Shown here: positions 43,124 through 51,641 of the stretch, piece by piece | Numbering within the stretch: the first letter of the stretch is position 1 | How the letters are laid out: every line of letters begins with the position of its first letter | Origin: Lachnospira pectinoschiza | Lineage (GTDB): Bacteria > Bacillota > Clostridia > Lachnospirales > Lachnospiraceae | DNA length: 64,000 bases | Assembly: GCF_900103815.1 (NCBI RefSeq) | Contig: NZ_FNHZ01000001.1 | Location: 881,715 to 945,714, forward strand | Direction of reading: 5' to 3' | Position numbers and translations under genes: made by a program | The notes under the pieces: model-generated | The model's database searches: none | What the model was told of the DNA's origin: nothing | Seen by the model: only the letters and a program-made list of their open reading frames with translations

Positions 43124-43606
43124 ATGATTAATGAGAAGGTTAAGGCATTTCTTGATGAGAAGGCACTAGGTGACAGACTAACAGAACATACAGAAACTAT
43201 TGATACTGTGGAACATGCGGCACAACAGATTGGATGTAGTGAGCCAGAGATTGCAAAGACATTGTCTTTTGTGGTGGATGAAAAGCCAGTAGTGGTTGTT
43301 ATGGCTGGAGATGGAAAGGTTAACAGTTCTAAGTTTAAATCATATTTTCACACAAAGCCACATATGATTCCACGCGATAAAGTTAAGGAAATTACAGGCT
43401 TTCAGCCTGGTGGCGTTTGCCCATTTGCGGTTCCGGAAAATATTCCAATTTGGTTGGATGTTTCTATGAAGCGATTTGAATATGTTCATCCGGCAGGCGG
43501 TAATGAATTTACATCTGTAAAGCTAACGCCTGCTGAGTTAGAAAAGGCATCTGGCGCGGAAGGCTGGGTAGATATTTGCAAAGGCTGGGAAGACGATAAT
43601 TTATAA
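43124..43606 (+). CDS. YbaK/ProX-type aminoacyl-tRNA deacylase
   Basis: About 160 residues from the ATG at 43124, which has GGAGG 6 bp upstream. It belongs to the YbaK/EbsC family, which hydrolyses mischarged tRNA such as Ala- or Cys-tRNA(Pro). Motifs include TLSFVVDEKPVVVVMAGDGKV, then KEITGFQPGGVCPF and WLDVSMKRFEYVHPAGG. The usual catalytic lysine is in NSSKFKSYF. Confidence 0.88.
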   Translation: MINEKVKAFLDEKALGDRLTEHTETIDTVEHAAQQIGCSEPEIAKTLSFVVDEKPVVVVMAGDGKVNSSKFKSYFHTKPHMIPRDKVKEITGFQPGGVCPFAVPENIPIWLDVSMKRFEYVHPAGGNEFTSVKLTPAELEKASGAEGWVDICKGWEDDNL

Positions 43607-43631
43607 AGAATTATAATGAGAGGTTGTTATA

Positions 43632-44168
43632 ATGTATTTAGTTTCTGCTTATTTTGATGAAACGAGTAATAAAATCTTAGAGGATTACATAAAAAAAGTG
43701 GCCTTAGCTTCGGGTAATGATTTTTACATAGCTAACAAAGTGCCAGCACATCTAACTCTTTTAGCTCTTGAAGTAAGGAGGGTGGAAGAGTTGATTCCAA
43801 ATTTTGAGAAGCTTACCTTGCAAGATAACACTAAACTCAAGTCTGGTGAGATTTCAATTGTTACGGTGGGGCAGCTTATGCCACGTGTACTTTATCTTGC
43901 GCCTTATATTAATGAGTATTTATTTGACTTGCAGGCACGTGTCTATGAGGCTTTTAAGGATTTGCCAGGAGTTAAGATAAGCAGCTATTATAAGCCTTAT
44001 TCTTGGTTGCCGCATATTACTATTGGAAAAACTTTAACGGCTAAGCAGATGTTAAGGGGCGTTGAGGTTATGCAGGATTTTAGAAGTCTAAATGGAAAAA
44101 TTGTAAAAATTGGACTTGCAAAGGTCAATCCTCATGAAGATGTTAGAAGTGTAAATTTGTTTATATAG
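43632..44168 (+). CDS. 2'-5' RNA ligase-like 2H phosphoesterase
   Basis: A 178-residue protein with two H-x-T/S motifs, PAHLTLL near residue 37 and LPHITIG near residue 130. This is the hallmark of the 2H phosphoesterase superfamily, which acts on cyclic phosphate or 2'-5' linked nucleotides. Members can remove cyclic-nucleotide or 2'-5' signals made by defence systems. A role of that kind here is speculation. AGAGG precedes the ATG. Confidence 0.8.
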   Translation: MYLVSAYFDETSNKILEDYIKKVALASGNDFYIANKVPAHLTLLALEVRRVEELIPNFEKLTLQDNTKLKSGEISIVTVGQLMPRVLYLAPYINEYLFDLQARVYEAFKDLPGVKISSYYKPYSWLPHITIGKTLTAKQMLRGVEVMQDFRSLNGKIVKIGLAKVNPHEDVRSVNLFI

Positions 44169-44233
44169 GAAATTTTTGATTGATTGGTAAACTATATTAC
44201 AGTTTTACATTTTATGAAAATCTAAAAAGTATA

Positions 44234-44264
44234 TTGACTCTCACATTAGGGTGAGTCATATTAC
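44234..44264 (+). promoter_or_regulatory. MerR-type promoter-operator
   Basis: -35 TTGACT (44234-44239) and -10 TATTAC (44259-44264) are 19 bp apart, the over-long spacing used by MerR activators. The spacer contains CTCAC-N6-GTGAG. No merR gene is adjacent. The only one in the window is at 61008, whose operator differs. Confidence 0.65.
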
Positions 44265-44279
44265 TTAAAAGGAGCGGTT

Positions 44280-45026
44280 ATGGAATATGTTTATGTAACA
44301 AAAGATAACCTCGAAGAGGAGCATATTTGCTGCGCGATATCAAATAATAAGGATGTTCAGGTTTCTTCTAAGAAGGCATGGCTTTCGGAGAGGTTTGATG
44401 AAGGACTTGTTTTCCTAAAGAGCGTAGAGCGCGGAAAGTGCTTTATCGAATATATCCCGGCGGAAAACGCATGGATTCCGATAGAGGCAGATGGATATAT
44501 GTACATTGACTGTCTCTGGGTGTCTGGGGCTTTCAAAGGACATGGATATTCTACTGATTTACTTACTGCCTGCATCGAGGATAGTAAGGAAAAGGGGAAA
44601 AAAGGGCTTTGTATTCTTTGCGCTTCAAAGAAGAAACCCTTTCTAGCTGATCCGAAGTTTCTGAAGTATAAAGGATTTGTCGTGAGCGATGAAGCTGATA
44701 ATGGTATTCAGCTTTGGTATATGCCATTCGATAAAACTGCAAAAGCTCCGCTGTTTAAGGAATGTGCAAAACATCCGCATATAGAAGAACAGGGATATGT
44801 TCTGTACTATACGAATCAGTGCCCGTTCAATGCAAAATATGTCCCGGTTTTGGAGCAGACGGCAAAAGAAAATGGTATTGCATTCAAGGCAATACATCTT
44901 GAAAGTAAAGAAGAAGCACAGAATGCACCGACACCGATCACGAATTATGCGTTATTCCATGATGGGGAGTATGTTACAAACGAGCAAATGAACGATAAGA
45001 AATTCTTAAAACTTATAGGAAAGTGA
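44280..45026 (+). CDS. GNAT acetyltransferase with YoaP C-terminal domain
   Basis: A 248-residue protein. Residues about 50-145 are a GNAT core (YIDCLWVSGAFKGHGYSTDL as motif A). Residues about 165-245 form a thioredoxin-like YoaP domain with N-Q-C-P-F (YYTNQCPFNAKYVPVLEQTA). In Clostridia such genes are usually next to, and activated by, a MerR regulator, in line with the MerR-type promoter 16 bp upstream. The substrate is unknown. Confidence 0.85.
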   Translation: MEYVYVTKDNLEEEHICCAISNNKDVQVSSKKAWLSERFDEGLVFLKSVERGKCFIEYIPAENAWIPIEADGYMYIDCLWVSGAFKGHGYSTDLLTACIEDSKEKGKKGLCILCASKKKPFLADPKFLKYKGFVVSDEADNGIQLWYMPFDKTAKAPLFKECAKHPHIEEQGYVLYYTNQCPFNAKYVPVLEQTAKENGIAFKAIHLESKEEAQNAPTPITNYALFHDGEYVTNEQMNDKKFLKLIGK

Positions 45027-45175
45027 TAGCTGATCTGTACGCTCTTTCAAAAAGTACAAGTTTGTTACGATTCATCTCTATATGTAACAAATGCATCTCT
45101 ATTTTCTTGCGAGAAGAATATCCCTATACTATAATAAATATATCTATACGTGACAATTAGAGAGGAGTTTAGCTT

Positions 45176-46702
45176 ATGTTAAATGCCATAAAAAGATTCT
45201 TGATTGTGTTTTTAGGGATTGTTTTGCAGTTTGGATTTTCTATAATAATTCGTCTGTTTTTCTACGAACACTTTAGTTTGATTACGCTTTTTTACAACGT
45301 TGTAAGCATACTTATTGTGCTAGCACTTTTAAAAGACAGCACTCATTTATCAAATGATTTGCCTTGGATAATTTTGATTTTGATATTCCCTATTTTTGGT
45401 ACGCTGCTATTCCTGACTTTAGGCAAGAATTATTCGAGAAATAAGCTATTGCGTAACATTTTAAAAAAGGAAGAAGAGTACGCAAAGTTTTTAGTTCAAG
45501 ACCAGGAAGTTAAGAAGGAAATTGAAGAGAAGAAGCTTGATAACATCAGTTATTTATTGAATCGCTCGGCCTTTACGGTTAGTAAAAATAACGAGCTTAG
45601 CTACTACAATTTTGGCGAGAAGTTTTATCCTGAGCTGCTTGCAGAGCTAAAGAAGGCGAAGAGATACATTTTCATGGAATACTTTATTGTAAACGAGGGC
45701 CAGATGTGGGGCGGGATTCTTGATATCCTAAAGGAGAAGGCTGCGGCAGGGCTTGATGTCAGGCTGATTTACGACGACATGGGCAGCGTTGCCATGCTTT
45801 CAACAAATTACCCAAAGGAGCTGGCAAAATTCGGTATTAAGTGCATTCCTTTTAACAAGTTGTCGCCTTTTAGGGGAATTTTTATGAACAACAGGGACCA
45901 CAGGAAAATGACCATCATTGACGGTGAGGTGGCCTTTTCCGGCGGGGTAAACTTAAGTGATGAGTATATTAACGTAGGCAGTAAATACGGGATTTGGAAG
46001 GATAACGGCATTAAGATTGTTGGGGATGGCATCTGGAATTTGACGGTGATGTTTCTTACTATGTGGAATGCCAACTTAGAGACAGATGCGGATATTAGGG
46101 TCTTTAGGCATGATTTTGCAGGGATGAATGAGACTTCTGAAAATGCTTCTTGGTCGAAGGGCTATGTGATCCCTTATGGACTTGGCCCATTTCATGCGGA
46201 TTTGCTTGGAGAGGACGTCTATATAAATATGATAAATAGCGCCAAGGATTATCTTTATATCATGACGCCTTATCTAATTATCGATACGGACATGGTGAAT
46301 TCTCTAGCGCGCGCGGCAAAGCGCGGGGTGGATGTGCGTATTGTGGTGCCGGGGATTCCTGATAAGAAGATTGTATATACTTTGACTACTTCCTTTTTTA
46401 GGGTGCTTCATGAGAGCGGGGTCAAGATTTACAAGTTTAGCCCGGGCTTTGTGCACTCTAAGGTATTTTTATCTGACGATGTGAGGGCAGTGGTTGGTAC
46501 CATCAATATGGATTATCGAAGCCTTTACCTGCATTTTGAAAATGGAATCTATATGGAAGGCAACTCTGAAATCCAAGAGCTGGCAGCAGATTTTAAGGAA
46601 ACTTTTAAGAATTGTGAGAAGTTAGAGGACAGGGATGTGAAGGCAGGCTTTATAAAGGGCTTGTGGCAGGCGATACTTAGATTGTTGGCGCCTCTATTCT
46701 AG
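45176..46702 (+). CDS. cls: Cardiolipin synthase
   Basis: A 508-residue membrane enzyme that joins two phosphatidylglycerol molecules. Three hydrophobic segments (residues 5-25, 30-48, 62-80) come first. Two phospholipase D motifs follow: NNRDHRKMTIIDGEVAFSGG near residue 240 and GFVHSKVFLSDDVRAVVGT near residue 425, both with intact H-x-K-x4-D. It is full length. An IR-bearing leader and AGAGGAG precede the ATG. Confidence 0.93.
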   Translation: MLNAIKRFLIVFLGIVLQFGFSIIIRLFFYEHFSLITLFYNVVSILIVLALLKDSTHLSNDLPWIILILIFPIFGTLLFLTLGKNYSRNKLLRNILKKEEEYAKFLVQDQEVKKEIEEKKLDNISYLLNRSAFTVSKNNELSYYNFGEKFYPELLAELKKAKRYIFMEYFIVNEGQMWGGILDILKEKAAAGLDVRLIYDDMGSVAMLSTNYPKELAKFGIKCIPFNKLSPFRGIFMNNRDHRKMTIIDGEVAFSGGVNLSDEYINVGSKYGIWKDNGIKIVGDGIWNLTVMFLTMWNANLETDADIRVFRHDFAGMNETSENASWSKGYVIPYGLGPFHADLLGEDVYINMINSAKDYLYIMTPYLIIDTDMVNSLARAAKRGVDVRIVVPGIPDKKIVYTLTTSFFRVLHESGVKIYKFSPGFVHSKVFLSDDVRAVVGTINMDYRSLYLHFENGIYMEGNSEIQELAADFKETFKNCEKLEDRDVKAGFIKGLWQAILRLLAPLF

Positions 46703-46717
46703 TGGTTGAAATAGTTA

Positions 46718-46764
46718 AGACCTTACGGGGCTGAGATTGATTAGCAGCTCCGGGGGTCTTTTTT
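46718..46764 (+). terminator. Terminator of cardiolipin synthase
   Basis: AGACC ... GGGGCTG pairs with CAGCTCC ... GGTCT, followed by TTTTTT. It lies 16 bp after the stop. Confidence 0.8.
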
Positions 46765-46850
46765 AATGGGATTTATTGGGGTTTTGTGCTTTTGAAGCTT
46801 GTGAAATTACGCTCCGGAAGGGGGGTGCTTTTCGGGAATTTCTGGGGGAT

Positions 46851-47301
46851 TGTGCCTTAATCAGCTTTATTGAGGATTTTCAGGCACTCACTTTCCGGGA
46901 CACACCTAAAGCAAGTTGGGGTGTGGTATGGTGGTTTGTGCCTCCACTTGCTTTTATCACTTCCTATAGGCAAACAAATCCCGATTTAAAGCAAGTTGAA
47001 AAATAATCCTTGTGCTTTATTCGCGGGTTGAAGAGAAAAAAGTCACAGGACTTAAAAAAGTGGAACTAAATAGTGGGGGTTATCTAGGAGGGCGTTTGAC
47101 TAAAATGAGAGAAAGATAAAATTGCAGGCACAACGTGTCCGATTTTTACAAAGAAATTAAGTTGGGGTGTGTGGCTGTAAATGGGGCAGAAGAGTAGAAA
47201 AGGCACAAAAGCCCCTAAGAAGTGCAGAAGAAATCTCAAACGAAACCCTCAAGAAGCCGAAACTGTGCCTTTTTCCCAACTTAGCAAGTTGGAAAGGCAC
47301 A
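46851..47301. repeat. 451 bp dispersed non-coding element, copy 1
   Basis: Starts TGTGCCTTAATCAGCTTTAT and ends with AAAGGCACA, giving 8 bp inverted ends. Inside are AAAGCAAGTTGGGG and CCTCCACTTGCTTTTA, which can pair, and near the end a 17 bp hairpin (CTGTGCC ... CCAACTT/AAGTTGG ... GGCACAG). No frame is conserved across copies. A further piece of the end (AAGCAAGTGGGAAAGGCACAG) is repeated at 47343-47363. Confidence 0.85.
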
Positions 47302-47429
47302 GCCCGGTCGGACAACATAATCGATAGAGTGCAGAACACCCAAAGCAAGTGGGAAAGGCACAGCCCGGCCGGCCTAGGATAGTAACAACTTCAGCAAAGT
47401 TTACAAGGCCTAGAATATAGCCCCACAAC

Positions 47430-47463
47430 AAAAGCCCCCGCTAAGCTTCGCTTAGCCGGGGGC
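47430..47463 (-). terminator. Terminator of the surface-protein gene
   Basis: Read on the minus strand: GCCCCCGGCTAAGC, loop GAA, GCTTAGCGGGGGC with one bulged base, then TTTTG. It lies 26 bp after the stop of the gene at 47489-50242. Confidence 0.85.
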
Positions 47464-47488
47464 CCTCATATCCTCTATATTTCTATTC

Positions 47489-50242
47489 TTACTTTTCCTG
47501 CTTCTTCTTAATTACTGCCATGCCAATGCCTGCGCATAAAATCACAAGCATAAGGATTGCAAGGATTAAGTAAACCTTTATATTTGCTGTATCGCCAGAG
47601 TTTGGTCTTTCTGTTGACACATCGCTTGTGACAACAGTAGTGTCAGCTGCAACTTCTGGAGTAACAACTCCTTCATCGGCTGCGACTTCGCCAGGAACAT
47701 CTTCTGTAACCTCGCCTTCATCAGCTGCGACTTCCTCAGGCACTGTATCAGTTGGAACTAGCTCTCCATCATCTGGAGTGATTTCCTCTTCTGGATTCTT
47801 AACAACTAACTTATAAAGAATCTCAACTGTGTTTTCAGCAAGTGTAGGGCCTACTGTTTCAGGGGCCTTAAGCATTGTGACTTCTTCGATGTAGCCATCC
47901 CCTGGATGCTCTAAGTATTTATCAACGATAATCTTAGAATCGATTGTTGATGCATTTTCATCATAAGAAAAAGTATCGCCATACTTAGCTTTATCGCCGT
48001 AGTCGCTAATTTTCTCAATCTTGATTTCCTTAGTTTCTGGGTCAAGAACTTCCTTGTAGTAGATGACCTGATATTCAACTTCTTTTAGTTTAAATACGAC
48101 ATCAATAACGTTCTTTTCAGGGTTAATTGTAATGAGACCGTCTTCGCTATATTTTGTAACGTCGCCATCTTCCTCATAGCCCTTAAGGATATCCTCGTAG
48201 TCCTCGCCAAGCTCAGAAGTTTTGTCAGAGTAAGGAATTTCTGAACCATACTCGCTTTCATCATTAACTGTCTTAAAAGGAGTTTCCTCGCCCTCAAGAT
48301 AGTAGTTTACTGTGTATGGATAGTTTGCTCTAGTGTAGAGGACTCTGATTACATTTTCCTCAGGATTAGTAGTGATTGTAAGGCCTTTATTATTCTCGTT
48401 CTCGCCAACAATCACGCCTGAATTGTAGCCCTCAAGTTCATCTAGATAAGCATCCTTGTTAACTGAGCTAAATGGAACTTCAGTATTGTAGTATTCCTGT
48501 AAAAGCTGCTTATCTTTATCGTATGCTGTAACATTTACCTTATTTTTTTCATCAACAAAATCGTGATAGTAAATAATCTTATATGGATATTTTTTCTTTG
48601 TATAAACCACCTTAACGCTGTTATAGAGTATACTCTCATCAGCCTCTGTTGTTGGATCATCTTCAAATGGCTGAACGTAGCCATTGTATTTTTCGTCACG
48701 TGTTATAGATGTATCATCGATTGAATTTGAGTAACCCTCCGGTGCATTTTGTTCAATTATATCCTTGAAGTTATCTGGATCAAATGGAATTTCAGTTCCC
48801 ATAACTGCTTCGCCGCTAATAGAGATCGGTAATTTATTCTCTTCTGATATGCCATCTTTGTAATAAAGCACTTCATAAGGATATTTTCTAAGTGTTTCAT
48901 AAACGACATAGATTACATTTTCAGAAGGATCAAGTGAAACGGTGAAGTTTTCATCCTCGTCAAAATCCCCATAAACGGTACCGTCTGCAACATAACCTGT
49001 AGGGTTTAAACCTGTTGTCTTGTGTGGCACCTCAGATTTTGAAATTGTTGAACCTATTGACTTATTTATAAAATGCTCTGTATCTGAACCAAGGTAGTAA
49101 GTGTAGCTTCCATCTGCGTTTGTGGCGTCGCTTATCTGATCCTTGTAGTATTTGATAGTAACTGTGCGAGCGTTGTAGATTGGCGCTTTGCCAAGAGCTT
49201 TGATATCTAAATTAACATCCTTACTAGCATTCTTACTTGCTGAAAATGTAGAATTCCCCACAACTAAGTAGTTCTTGCCATTTGTCACACTAGTTAACTT
49301 GTCTGGATTAGCAGTCACCTGATAACTAATCTTGTGAGCTTCCTTAATGTCACCAAGTTTGATAACAAGCTGATTAGTGTTCTCGTCGTAAGTGTAAGCG
49401 GAAGAGTCTACATTTTCACCATCTATAGTCAAACTTCCTTCTTTGAAAATGAAATTCTCTCCGATATTTTCTGTGACCGTAGCATCTTTATACACATCCT
49501 GCTGTAGTAGAGCTGAGTTAGCCACTGCATTAGCAACATTTTCTGCGGAATCAGAAGCGCTAGCGCTTACGTAACTTCCGTTGGCAAAAAGCTGCTTTGT
49601 TAAGTCAGTTTCAGCTGAAAAAAATGTGCCATAGATTTCTTTAGAACTAACATAATCAACAAAGTCTTGGTTTATATTATCTGTTGATAATAATTCTGTA
49701 TTTCTAAATAGAAGAATGTTAGTGTAATTTCTATTTGGGTCTTCGTCTTCTATAGCATATTTAGCATGTTGTAATTGGTTATTAAAACTCATAGGACCTG
49801 CTAAATTAAAATGTAATTTATCTATTATATAATCAATGTCGGCAACATCTTTAATTTTTCTAGAGTCTCTAGAGTCAAAATTACAGTCAATTCCAAAACG
49901 TGTTACACCATTTTCGAAGAGCTTTTTAACAAGTACCTTAAGTAGTTCCTTATCATACGCTATATTAGCAGATGATGGGTTAGGCTCCACTAAATAAATC
50001 CAAGCACGGTCATTTGAATTTTTGTTTGAAAATGTTTCTTCCACATCAACATCAACACTAACCTCGTAGCAGTTTTCCTCTCCTTCAACTGCTTCAAATG
50101 AGGATCCAACGCTAATATCTGCCCTAGGCTCCTCTGCTCCATAAGTTCCAACCGCCCCTATAATACTAGTAAGGGCAAAAATCGCTGCGAAAATCAAGCT
50201 CATTCCCCTTTTTGGCTTGATTCTCTTAATCAAGTTAAACAT
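47489..50242 (-). CDS. Large wall-anchored repeat protein
   Basis: A 917-residue secreted protein. A signal peptide (residues 1-36, basic front then SLIFAAIFALTSIIGAVG, cleavage near TYGAEE) is followed by a 300-residue domain of unknown fold, possibly VWA-like, and then an isopeptide-type beta domain. At least five MucBP-like repeats follow, each opening with YPY-x-V-x-YY-x-(D/E/K) near residues 455, 540, 620, 690 and 755. A Glu/Pro/Val-rich stalk with E-V-A-A-D-E-G repeats leads to RPNSGDT, a hydrophobic helix and KKKQEK, a sortase-type anchor. The ligand is probably mucin or glycan, which is inferred. It is flanked by 451 bp repeats. Confidence 0.85.
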   Translation of the reverse strand: MFNLIKRIKPKRGMSLIFAAIFALTSIIGAVGTYGAEEPRADISVGSSFEAVEGEENCYEVSVDVDVEETFSNKNSNDRAWIYLVEPNPSSANIAYDKELLKVLVKKLFENGVTRFGIDCNFDSRDSRKIKDVADIDYIIDKLHFNLAGPMSFNNQLQHAKYAIEDEDPNRNYTNILLFRNTELLSTDNINQDFVDYVSSKEIYGTFFSAETDLTKQLFANGSYVSASASDSAENVANAVANSALLQQDVYKDATVTENIGENFIFKEGSLTIDGENVDSSAYTYDENTNQLVIKLGDIKEAHKISYQVTANPDKLTSVTNGKNYLVVGNSTFSASKNASKDVNLDIKALGKAPIYNARTVTIKYYKDQISDATNADGSYTYYLGSDTEHFINKSIGSTISKSEVPHKTTGLNPTGYVADGTVYGDFDEDENFTVSLDPSENVIYVVYETLRKYPYEVLYYKDGISEENKLPISISGEAVMGTEIPFDPDNFKDIIEQNAPEGYSNSIDDTSITRDEKYNGYVQPFEDDPTTEADESILYNSVKVVYTKKKYPYKIIYYHDFVDEKNKVNVTAYDKDKQLLQEYYNTEVPFSSVNKDAYLDELEGYNSGVIVGENENNKGLTITTNPEENVIRVLYTRANYPYTVNYYLEGEETPFKTVNDESEYGSEIPYSDKTSELGEDYEDILKGYEEDGDVTKYSEDGLITINPEKNVIDVVFKLKEVEYQVIYYKEVLDPETKEIKIEKISDYGDKAKYGDTFSYDENASTIDSKIIVDKYLEHPGDGYIEEVTMLKAPETVGPTLAENTVEILYKLVVKNPEEEITPDDGELVPTDTVPEEVAADEGEVTEDVPGEVAADEGVVTPEVAADTTVVTSDVSTERPNSGDTANIKVYLILAILMLVILCAGIGMAVIKKKQEK

Positions 50243-50285
50243 TTCTTTTCCTCCTTAACCTCATATATAAGACCTGAACTTATCT

Positions 50286-50330
50286 TACCCCCAGTAATAG
50301 AGTTCCTCCCCCAGTAATAGAGTTCTTCCT
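50286..50330. repeat. 20 bp tandem duplication upstream of the surface-protein gene
   Basis: CCCCCAGTAATAGAGTTCCT and CCCCCAGTAATAGAGTTCTT lie head to tail about 45 bp upstream of the start. A CCCCCTA ... TAGGGGG hairpin is at 50399-50426. These may be regulatory sites of the surface-protein promoter. Confidence 0.55.
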
Positions 50331-50544
50331 CAATATATATGAACAATATTATTTAATTAGCTCAAGTCAACAACAGTTTCCATATTACCCCCTCAATACC
50401 CCCTAGGTCATCCCTCTTTTAGGGGGAGAAAATGAAATTAATACAAAAGTTTTGTATTTTAAAATGCGCAATATTTTTACATGTAGAATAGTTATGGGGT
50501 GCTTGATGGGGAGTTAGTTGTGGAATATGTCGGTATTGGGGTTT

Positions 50545-50931
50545 TGTGCCTTAATCAGCTTTATTGAGGGTTTTCAGGCACACACTTCCCGGGACTAACT
50601 TAAAGCAAGTGGGGGTGTTATATGGCGGTTTGTGCCTCCACTTGCTTTTATCCCTTCCTACAGGCACACAAATCCCGATTTAAAGCAAGTTGAAAAATAA
50701 TCTTTGTGCTTTTTTTGCGGCTTGAAGAGAAAAAAGTCACAGGACTTAAAAAAGTGGAAATAAATAGTGGGGGTTATCTTGGAGGGCGTATGACTAAAAT
50801 GAGAGAAAGATAGTATTGCAGGCACAGCGTGTCCGATTTTTACAAAGAAATTAAGTTGGGGTGAGTGGCTATAAATGGGATAGAAGAGTAGAAAAGGCAC
50901 AAAAGCCCCTAAGAAGTGCAGAAGAAATCTC
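50545..50931. repeat. 451 bp dispersed element, copy 2 (lacks the last 64 bp)
   Basis: Nearly identical to copies 1 and 3 for 387 bp, then broken off at GAAGAAATCTC. It lies 110 bp before copy 3 in the same orientation. Confidence 0.85.
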
Positions 50932-51040
50932 TTTTTTTAATTTATAAGGCCTATACAGCGCTTAGAGTTAAGCTATATAGCACTGTGAGTTGTATTATAT
51001 GGATCTGGCGCATCTTGTGTTAGCGGAATTTCTGGGGGAT

Positions 51041-51491
51041 TGTGCCTTAATCAGCTTTATTGAGGGTTTTCAGGCACTCACTTCCCGGGACTAACTTAAA
51101 GCAAGTGGGGGTGTTATATGGTGGTTTGTGCCTCCACTTGCTTTTATCCCTTCCTACAGGCACACAAATCCCGATTTAAAGCAAGTTGAAAAATAATCTT
51201 TGTGCTTTTTTCGTAGGTTGAAGTGAAAAAAGTCACAGGACTTAAAAAAGTTGAAATAAATAGTGAGGGTTATCTTGGAGGGCGTTTGACTAAAATGAGA
51301 GAAAGAGAGTATTGCAGGCACAGCATGTCCGATTTTTACAAAGAAATTAAGTTGGGGTGTGTGGCTATAAATGAGATAGAAGTGTAGAAAAAGCACAAAA
51401 GCCCCAAGACAGCTCGGAAGAAATCTCAAACAGGAACTATCCGAAGCCGAAACTGTGCCTAAATCCCAACTAAGCAAGTTGGAAAGGCACA
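51041..51491. repeat. 451 bp dispersed element, copy 3
   Basis: Full length, with exactly the same span as copy 1. Homology to copy 1 extends about 15 bp further upstream (GGAATTTCTGGGGGAT). It lies 150 bp before the ubiD operon. Confidence 0.85.
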
Positions 51492-51641
51492 GCCATAGCA
51501 GCTCGTCCCCCGAAGTTTCGACCCCAACGTTTCAGCCTCGCCATTAATTCCATTCCCGACTTAAAAACCCCATTTATTGGAATTTTTCTTCCCTCTCAAG
51601 GGGACTACAATAAAGTCAATTACAAATTAGGAGGTTTTGCT

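Noticed and set aside
47167..47382. Open frames inside the 451 bp repeats (also 50658-50900 and 51154-51477)
   Set aside because: Frames are not kept the same in all three copies, and start sites lack ribosome sites. The repeat is better read as non-coding.
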